A stretch of 64,000 nt of DNA from Ascaris suum (Eukaryota > Nematoda > Chromadorea > Rhabditida > Ascarididae): assembly GCA_013433145.1 (NCBI GenBank), contig CM024179.1, positions 9,087,300-9,151,299 of the forward strand, in the 5' to 3' direction. Positions 55,658 to 64,000 of the stretch are shown here, one piece after another (within the stretch, counting starts at the first letter, position 1; every line of letters starts with the position of its first letter). The notes beneath the pieces were generated by a model that worked only from the letters and a program-made list of their open reading frames with translations, searched no databases and had not been told where the DNA came from. The position numbers were made by a program, and so were the translations under genes.

Positions 55658-56183
55658 CTTAGAAAATTGATTAAAAGCATTATCAATGGTTATACTTTCT
55701 ATAGACATCATATAGTGATTCATTGCTCATTTCATAAATTGAGTAAATGACCATCACATATTATAAGCAGAAGAGTTAATCGTTCACCTTATTATTTGCA
55801 ATTAGCAACCACTTACAAGGAAGAATTTGATGATTATCGCAACCATTAATATAGCTGATCACTGCGTTATTGCGTATTAACCGTCTGCTAGAAATGAAGG
55901 TAGTTCCTTATTGCCGAAATGATCGCTCGTTAACCGTCGCCGATTCGATTCCTACCTTTTTCGCCTTAGGCGATCTTCGATATTAATGAATGCATTTCGT
56001 GCAATGAATACATTTCACATGCACCCTTTTACGTTTAATTAACCTTTATCCGTCGCATTCTTTTTGCGATGAAATGCAATGATCAATTGAGAATTATGAT
56101 GTTTATCACCTAATCTCGAAAAAAAAAAAACATTGCAGTTAGAAATTTTCTCGATTTTTGGAGAAGAGTGTGGGAGGAAATGT

Positions 56184-56202
56184 GGGGGGGGGGGGGGGGG
56201 GG
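56184..56202. repeat. poly-G run
   Basis: 19 G in intergenic sequence. Confidence 0.95.
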
Positions 56203-56552
56203 AGAGAGGAGGTGGCGGATAAAAACATCACCGTTAGTCACTCTTAGTTAATAATAGTTATCATTTCATTTATGTTCGGAAAAAATCGCTCAGCAACGTA
56301 AATAAATGGATTCTCTATCATAAGATGTATTTCCGCATCCACTGTTCATTATAAGACAGCAAGTTGGAATATATAAATGCAGAAATTTCGATTTCATTTA
56401 TATTGCCTATGGTGAAATGAAGATTAAATTTTAATGTATGCAACAATCTAGTAAATATGAATCATTCTTTCAATTTCGATACAAATTTCGATACAATCTA
56501 AATATGAAACCGCATTATATCGAAACTTAATTGCTAATGCAAGTATAGATAG

Positions 56553-56637
56553 CGCCATAAAAAGTTTAAAGCAATGTGGACGCAAACTAGAAAACATTCA
56601 GATAGGTGGCAATTCGACGAACGTATACGCTCGACAG
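56553..56637 (+). other. exon-like patch, unassigned
   Basis: Open 28 codons between atagatag and CAG|gtgctc, encoding AIKSLKQCGRKLENIQIGGN and STNVYARQ. Less AT-rich than its surroundings. Family not recognised. Confidence 0.2.
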
Positions 56638-56800
56638 GTGCTCACTAAATTACAGTCAGCCGCATTTTGATCTAAAGCGCTATTTTATGGTTCCTGCTTG
56701 AATATGTTAAGCTACCATTTTTATATATGCAGTACCAACTAGGTTATAGTAGCTGCTTTCTTTCTGCTTCGCGATCTCTATGCGCTATCTCCCTCGTCCA

Positions 56801-56815
56801 CCCCCCCCCCCCCCC
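56801..56815. repeat. poly-C run
   Basis: 15 C in intergenic sequence. Confidence 0.95.
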
Positions 56816-57587
56816 TCCTCTATTCAGTTTTCTGTCAAACAAAGTTAATTTTTAAGGATGAACACAACCAACATGACACAATTTCAGCGATATGGGAGCT
56901 TAAAAATGTGCTACCTCTAAGTCCGTACTGTCTACCACATGATTCTAAGAAAACAGCTTATCTCTGATAACCTGTTTTCTTAGATGTTCTGTAAAGATCA
57001 CTGCTTGTTCTATAAAGATCACTGTTCAAATATAAATATACAGGAAATATGTAAACAGCATTCTTGACACAATCGATATTGGTACACTATTCGATAAAGA
57101 CCGTGCCATATAAGGGATGTTGCATGAAGACCATGATGTTTGGAAGGATAATATTGACCAGTCGTCAGTCGTCATTACCAGTAAGTAAGATGAGAAAACA
57201 TATTGTTGATAGAAGTGTGGTGCAGTGATAAAACGATTATTATTTCACCTTTCTACCTGTCCTCAGGTATCACCTTTCTGCCTGTCCTCAGGTGACTAGC
57301 TTCATTAGAAAAATGAAAAGGTATTAGACAGTATATTCATAAATGATGTAAGGTTTTATGTAAATAACTCATCCTACATTTCTTTGAAATAATTTTACAC
57401 CACCTCTTGTCCTCCCTTTCGAATGAAGATTGTTCTATTTTTCTGCTTTTTTTTTCTTCAATGTGGCGACTTGTTGAACGAATGAACTTTGTGCGAAAAC
57501 AGGCGCTGTATTGACGGTTGCAAACGTTATGTTAAGAACCAGATGCAAGGAGCATGTTACAATGGTCGGATGGCTACTGTTCTTTTG

Positions 57588-57733
57588 CTTGGGTTTAGGC
57601 GCAAACTTGGATTAAGGTATAGAATCATGTTCCGGTTCAAGCTTGTTTTTAGTCCTAGGTCCGCTTTCAAGCTTGAATTTAGGCTTAAGGCTAGACTTGG
57701 GCATAAGCAAAAACTCAGGTTCAGATTTTGGTT
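57588..57733. repeat. degenerate hexamer array resembling (TTAGGC)n
   Basis: CTTGGG, TTTAGG, TTAAGG, TTCAAG, CTTGAA and related hexamers follow one another in step for about 145 bases. The plus-strand ORF therefore reads as alternating hydrophobic and basic residues. TTAGGC is the nematode telomere unit. Confidence 0.5.
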
Positions 57734-58939
57734 GATTTGAGGAGTCCATTTGGACCGACCGAAGTCCACAAGATGACATAAATTCTAAAATGTTGCTTTT
57801 TTTTGCCTCAATGAGCGGTATATTGCTGTATTTAAACAATAAATTAAAATTTATCATTCGTAGACAAATGACTGTTGTGCTATTCGACCTGTGTTACCTG
57901 AAATTAAAGTTTACTTGAAATAACAATAATAAACCAGTTATGCGCAATATAAAATCGACCTGAAATTATGTAAAAAAATAGGCAAAATGAGCTTTCTATT
58001 TGAAACAGTTTATAAAATTAGCATTGTGTATTTCCATATAACTGGAATTAACCAGAATTTTAAGCGATGATGCTATAAAACTGGAATTAAAATCCATAAC
58101 TGGATTATACAATCGGATTATGTTCTGAAATGGCAATAAACAAGAGGTTCAACATGAAACAACAACGTCGTCGTTTGCACAGCAAATAATTGACTATACT
58201 CTCTATGTAAATCTCGTTCTTTAAGAATTTCATCTGTGATTTGTTCAACGTTGTGTAATCTATAGTAGTCAAAATATTGTATAAATATGCATTGCATAAC
58301 TGCATTGCTTTTTAATTATTGCATTACTGTAACCAATAGTATGTAACTGTAATAATACATACTATTAAGTAACAGTTTCATTGCATTGATATTAGAAAAT
58401 ACTCGTTGTTGATTCGTAATTGCTACTTTAGAATCTAAAATTGATAGTTGAATTGTTGTGAATAAATTATAATAATTGAAATTCTTGAAAAATAGACTAA
58501 ATGCCAAATTTTATAAAAAATCTTATGAAAGAAAAAATCTAGTAGCAAGTTTACAAAAAAGGAATTTTTTTTTCCATAAAAATATCATCATTTCAATTAG
58601 TAGTGAATTTGATGCTAAAGTGATTATAACGAATTGAGGCATAGAAAATATATGGATTCTCGTTTTTTTTTCTTTTCCTTTCGATGAAACAAATGGCGTC
58701 GTCGACGATGACACAAATCGTTACGCTGATCGTAAACGGAAATAAGTGTGACCTAATAATTGACGTGCTCATCACAAATAATTATAATTTTCTATTCATT
58801 TATAGATACATTTTGTAAATGTAATAATTTATAGACTATTATTTTTATTTTATGGCAATTATCGTATATGAATGAGTTGTGGAAAATAATCACTTCACGT
58901 ATGGATCGCCAATTAGCTTAGGAATGACTATTAAATGAG

Positions 58940-59044
58940 GATAACGTCGACGATCTGAATAGATTCCGAGGGAGGATGCTAGAGGCTAGACGGGGATCAT
59001 ACGTAGAAGAGCAGAAGATGCATAGTGGTTATTTGAGTTCATGA
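58940..59044 (+). other. exon-like patch ending in a stop, unassigned
   Basis: 35 codons from aaatgag|GAT to TGA, encoding DNVDDLNRFRGRMLEARRGS then YVEEQKMHSGYLSS. Looks like a last exon, but no family is recognised and the acceptor is weak. Confidence 0.2.
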
Positions 59045-59369
59045 CCTGATAATAGCGAATTTGTTATGATTTTTGATATGGATTTTTTTTTGCTGTTGAA
59101 TGAAGGAAACGTCTCTAAAAATGGGTAATTGTTTTGTATGTTGAATTGATGAGAAAATAATGCCGAGAAGAGCGTTGTCTTCTTCAATGACTCTAATCGC
59201 ATAAAAAATAATTTATCATCATCGAATGGATCATAAAAAATCTTCATTGTCGGCTGCTCAACTCGTTATTGTTGATTTTTTTTTGTTGTTGATTAATGCA
59301 ATGTACAAAGAAATAATATAGTAAGGTCGAATATTTTAGAAGACACACCACAATATTTCTGTGCTCCAA

Positions 59370-59530
59370 GTCTTTTTTTTGGGGGGGGAGGGGGGGATGA
59401 AGCGATGTGGTGCTGAAAGGAGAGGGAGAAGTTGAGACACCAAAATGCGTGAAAGTTTCTTGGTGTCGGCTGAATTCTAGAAGAGGTGGGGGGGGGGGGA
59501 GGGAGGGAGAAGGGGAGGGGAGAGAGAACC
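59370..59530. repeat. G-rich / purine-rich tract
   Basis: Several G-runs (up to 12 bases) in a GA-rich stretch. The minus-strand Pro/Ser ORF here is compositional. Confidence 0.8.
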
Positions 59531-60443
59531 GACTCTCAAACATCAAAGTCCTACCTAAGATGGAATCGCTATGAATGACGTCATTGCGCTAATGTTTTCT
59601 AATATTCCATAATTGCAACAAGTTGAACAGTTAAAGAGAATGATGCAGTAAGAATGCTGTGGAAGCAGTATTAAAGGATGATTTCATATTCTTTGGTCGA
59701 CGAAATTTCATTAAATACTACTGCATAGAAAATACTATTTTCTCCCAAAATGAACGAAGAATATCAGTTTTAAGCACGGCGCAAATGACCGTAAGCATGG
59801 GCGTAAATGACCATAGTTATAGTAGAATCGTGGAGAGTCATTTAAAAGAGAACAATGAAGTATTCAATGAGAATATAACCTCACCGTAGACACATGCAGA
59901 CGAATGAAAGCGTATGGGAATGTTCTGTGAGAGGGATAGGAATTTCAACCGATAAAGACCCCTACTCAATTTCCCGAATACCCCTGCTCATTGCCTCATT
60001 TCCCTAATTTTTGTGGAAGAGGGGAAGGGGAGGGGATTCTAGAATATCACTGGAGATCTCTCCGACCTTCCCCCAAAAATACTCGTCATCGAGAAAAATT
60101 TGAAACTCACACAATGTGGCGCATGTCGATTGCATTCGTCGGAAACTCTTTTTTTTTTAAACGAAACATTATTTTAAATAAAACGGAAGATGTAATTATT
60201 AATTACTATAGGTAATAGTGATTAATTTGCGTTCTTGCTACCTATATGAAGAGTCGAAATTATTTTTTAACCAAAGAAAGAGATAAAGAGATAAAATCGA
60301 AGACCTCTTCTCTAAAAGATAAAAACGAAGATATCTTTTGAAAATTATAGAGAATATATGAATACTTTCTAATCTCTTAACATATTGATCAAAATGTAAC
60401 GTTCTCATATAGAGCAATCTACTGTGAATCCTTTCTTAATAAG

Positions 60444-60567
60444 GGCAAATGAGAATGAAGCAATCGGTCAGATCGCCGAGCAGAAAAAAAGCAGTTCCGA
60501 GTTCACTTCCATTCAAGGAATATTTCTTCTATTGTCAAATAGCGCACGTCACATAAAGTCTCTTTAA
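60444..60567 (+). other. exon-like patch ending in a stop, unassigned
   Basis: Open about 40 codons after taataag, encoding ANENEAIGQIAEQKKSSSEF, then GIFLLLSNSARHIKSL and TAA. No family recognised. Confidence 0.15.
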
Positions 60568-61562
60568 TTCTTTTGCACTTACGAAATCATATAATCGCTT
60601 TGATGGCAAATTATTGCAAATTAAATTCTGTAAATTGTAGAAAAGATGAAGCAAAAAAAAAAAATCAACTTAGACAATCATTTTATGTTTTCGTTAACTT
60701 TTAAATCTATTACAAAATTAAGAGTTTTTACGAAATATTCAACAAAGAATTAAATTATATTTGCTATTTTATAGAATTTTAAACGAATATATACATTCAA
60801 GAAGCACATAAAAATAGTTAAAAAACACAATCCGTAAATTTTACATTTTCGATAACTCGACGAGTGCAATTAATCGCAAATAAATCGGAATATCATTAAT
60901 ACATAATTATCGATCTGCCGCTATTTTACTGTATATCGCTATAAGTTATTAACCAGAAAAGAAGGTGGTTCTCTTTCGAAGAGTTTATTTACAGCTGCGA
61001 AACGTTGGTTAATTAACCTTTACTATACGAATTCAAATAATATGATTGAACAAGATGAATTTAATGATAATGGTTAAAGCACTCATGAAAAGCATAAAAA
61101 TGAGCATGCATTAAATATGAAATATTTGAACGTGAAATCAAGCGAAAAGTACTTCTCGCTCTTTTTATTACACCTTAATTTCGTACAAGTGGAACGCAAT
61201 GTACTCTAGGCCTCGTTTTTTTTTTAAACCACAACAAGTTTGCTCCTCATAAGTTATTATTGCACTTTGCAATAATAAATGTAGACGAAAAAAGTTTTTT
61301 TTTTTTTTCGTTGATTTAAAATTTGTTCACTCACTCAAAATTTGTTGAAATTGTCCATTCTATAGTTGAGCGAAAATCTATTGGATTGTTTTTCGTTTAT
61401 TGTGGAAAATGCTAGATATTATTGCATTATGTGAAATAAAAATGCACGTGATGAAAAATGCATTCAAAATTATCTCAAAATGTGAAATCTTTAATGGTAA
61501 TTGCAATGGTAAAATGCTAATACTACTGGTAGTTACAACAGTAAAGATATAATTCAGTTCAG

Positions 61563-61819
61563 ATTTTATAAACTTGAGCATTGGCCTTATAGTGATTGGA
61601 CGTGATATACATCACTTTCTAAAGCGTAAACATAGCGCCGCAGTGGTGAGTTTGATTAAAACGACTCCGACAAGAATCATCGATCTTATACGGCGTGTAA
61701 ATAACGACTATTTAGCTATCGACAGGTATGACAGTGAGCCAATCATGAACCGTATGCGCAACGTGAAAAAGAGTGAACGGTGGGCATTGACCCCTGAACA
61801 TAATGCTGTTCACTTGTAA
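61563..61819 (+). other. exon-like patch ending in a stop, unassigned
   Basis: Acceptor attcag, then 85 open codons to TAA at 61817-61819, with clearly lower AT content than its surroundings. Begins hydrophobic (FINLSIGLIVIGRDIHHFLK) and continues TPTRIIDLIRRVNNDYLAID and MRNVKKSERWALTPEHNAVH. Resembles the last exon of a gene, but the family is not recognised. Confidence 0.3.
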
Positions 61820-62797
61820 AGGTAGCATTGGACAGATGATTGCAAGTGGATAGAACGTTTTGAGCTCATTTCAATATTATAAAAATTGTTTATGTTTTAT
61901 CGTCGACTTATGTCACTTTTTTCGCGTCTGCTAAAACTCGTAATGGATAAACAGATAGATAGACACAGATATACACACACGTAAAGGCAACAGACAGACA
62001 CAGACATACGTGCACATAAAAGTATTTTTGAGAAAGTGCTATGACCGGAAGGATTTTCAATCGCTCTTCAGTCATTCATTGAGCACACTTCAAATAATGA
62101 TTATGAAAGTAAAAATCCTCTGTTGAAATTTTCTTTATCACTGATAATATCATTGATAACGCAAATTACTCGATGAAAAAACAATATATCACCTGCATCA
62201 AGGTGATTTCACAAATTTCTTTCACTAACAATAAAAATACGTTTTTAAAGAAATTACAAATCGGGCAAGAATTTCTCATTTTGCTGAACTATGTGATGAA
62301 TTTTTTTATTCGATCGGTTAAATATGCTTGATCTCTATGTCTAAAATTCGCCACATTAAAGAGAGTGATTGAAAATTTTTTCACTTTGTGAGCTCGAACC
62401 TCTCGACTTAGCGATCTTTTTCCAACACTCATAGATTGTGACGTTTAAGTGAACAAAAGCACCTGAATTATTGGAATATAGAGATGGAGTATGTCCACTC
62501 TCTGAAATATTGAAGTTTTTCTTTACATCAATTTGTAATCTTTACATCAGTATTATTTTTATATGGGAGACCCTCGAATATCGATGGTGCTAAAGCTGAT
62601 TCACTCACAAATTTCACATAGAATAATCGCACTTAACAGTTTGGCTATCAATAAATTGGTCGACAGAGTAAACAGTAATCAGCTATGCGAACAACTAGTA
62701 TAGAAGATGTCGTTCATCAGTACCCATAGTCGACGCAAATCTACTAATCAAGTGACCACCGATCGGCGCACAACACAATCAGGTCATTGACGCTCAA

Positions 62798-62839
62798 ATG
62801 AGCGATACATCGTATGATCGCTATTTCAACACCTTGCAG
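62798..62839 (+). other. possible first coding exon, unassigned
   Basis: ATG followed by 13 codons (MSDTSYDRYFNTLQ) and a strong donor CAG|gtaagc. No continuing exon could be identified in the remaining 1.2 kb. Confidence 0.2.
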
Positions 62840-64000
62840 GTAAGCGGACATATGGGAAATTTGCTAGATCGTAGGCAGCGCTATTATTTTTAAACACAAT
62901 CACTAAATGCTGAGAATTATTGTGCGTTTTTGAAAGTTTTGCCGCTTAACAACAACGCTATACCTGTCTATTTAGGTATGCAGGTGGTTGTGCCTTAGTT
63001 AGTTTGTTTCTTAATTTCTGTTCGCGAATCATTAAATCGAGAATAACATCATTCATGCAACATTAACTATCAAGGTGACCAATTACCTTGCCAAAACGCC
63101 TTAACATATCGAGAAATTTGCATATTAAGGAGGAAGTTTATATTTATATGAGTAGTGGAAATGATGAAACAGTGATTTTTTTTCTCGTTTCATACGAACA
63201 GTCGTTTTATTTAAAATATAAGTGGGTTACTATTCCTCGCTGATGATAAATGAAACCGGCTGGTCATGTATATGAAACTCTGAAAGAGCACATTATACTG
63301 ACCGCTCTGATATGCTTTTTTGTTTATTATGTATAATAAATAAACTGCTATATTTCCTATTTCAAGCAATTATTTTGTGATAAATAGAGTATCGAAAAGC
63401 TTTCTTAATGCATATTTGCCGAAGATTTTAATTTGCATATCTGTGGTAAAATTTATCCGCCAAAGATAAAATCAACATTCAACAATTTTTTTAGTGCATA
63501 AATGAAGCGGAAATAAAATCAAAAGAACCGATTATTTTCCATTTGGAAAATTTCTTTTCAACGGAAAACCGCTTGAAGCTAAAGAAAAAAAAAGAGATGC
63601 CGGTTTCAATCATCAAATATTTGAATATTTTATGCAAATTGCAAAAAAAATATCGATATGATGATGAATAAAAAATTGCAATGGAATATGTTCAAAGAGA
63701 AATAATAGTAATAAAATTAGAATTTCAAACGTATACTAATGTAACACATTGAAAGTTCAATGTTACCTTATATAAGATTGCAAATGAAATTTGCAAATGC
63801 AATAACTCTTAAAGTAGTCGTCGTTAATTTCCCTTCTAAGTGAACTTTGACACTTAAGTATTGAAAAATCTAAATTTATGAATGAATTGAAAAAAAAAAT
63901 ATTCAGAGAGTCAAAAATGTAGAGAAATCTATTAAGGAAGTTAAGAAGATATATTCGCCCCCACTCGACCAACCGCTTTCATAAATTCATAAAGTTACTT
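62840..64000. other. right end of window, nothing recognised
   Basis: AT-rich sequence with A-runs. No exon, RNA gene or clear repeat seen. Confidence 0.5.

Noticed and set aside
55905..55970. tRNA-like segment with pairing GGTAG/CTACC and a following T-run
   Set aside because: Only about 58 nt between the stem ends, no box A and no credible clover-leaf.
57489..57740. 83-codon plus-strand ORF with Cys-rich start and alternating hydrophobic/basic residues
   Set aside because: The pattern is produced by the hexamer repeat; no splice context or family support.
62380..62470. Possible minus-strand tRNA T-arm (GAGAGGTTCGAGCTC)
   Set aside because: No matching acceptor stem, D-arm or anticodon arm.

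Overview
The window is animal nuclear DNA, most likely from a nematode. It is AT-rich, with exons of 40-320 nt bounded by GT-AG introns, and it holds a receptor guanylyl cyclase with a kinase-homology domain, an AMPA/kainate-type glutamate receptor and a BPI/LBP-family lipid-binding protein. All three families are well represented in nematodes. Nothing bacterial, no operon, no CRISPR array and no intact transposon was seen. I cannot name the species; many long introns, long (AT)n arrays and poly-G runs suggest a repeat-rich parasitic genome, but that is inference.

Layout. (1) About 458-21272, plus strand: a receptor-type guanylyl cyclase (GCY family). I could join 23 exons in one continuous frame (3183 nt, 1060 codons plus stop), from the ligand-binding domain through one membrane helix, the kinase-homology domain, the dimerisation helix and the cyclase domain to the stop. 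Only the first exon(s), with start and signal peptide, are missing; they lie before the window or in its first 457 bases. (2) 21273-24835: intergenic, short repeats only. (3) 24836-44158, plus strand: an ionotropic glutamate receptor of about 20 exons and about 960 residues, from the signal peptide to a basic C-terminal tail; only the exon 10/11 junction is uncertain. (4) About 45647-52451, minus strand, tail-to-tail with the receptor: a BPI/LBP/CETP-type protein of at least eight exons (448 codons in one frame). Its first exon and last exon were not found with confidence. (5) 52452-64000: mostly non-coding, with a few exon-like patches on both strands that I could not assign to a family.

Repeats. 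Eight (AT)n arrays of about 80-160 bp, a dozen poly-G/poly-C runs of 10-19 bp, purine-rich tracts, a (CT)n and a (TG)n tract, and several degenerate minisatellites, almost all intronic or intergenic. Long ORFs made of Ile-Tyr or Ser-Leu repeats are artefacts of these.

Most notable: two inferred GC-AG introns (one inside the cyclase core, one in the BPI-like gene); eight copies of CAG|GTAAGT on the plus strand outside any recognised exon end, shaped like recursive splice sites; in-frame alternative splice sites in both plus-strand genes; a duplicated 5' splice site; a 312-nt unexplained open segment nested in a receptor intron; and a furin-like RARR site between the two barrels of the BPI-like protein. 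The two plus-strand genes are typical neuronal/sensory signalling proteins, the third a secreted or luminal lipid binder. I see no evidence that the three act together beyond adjacency.
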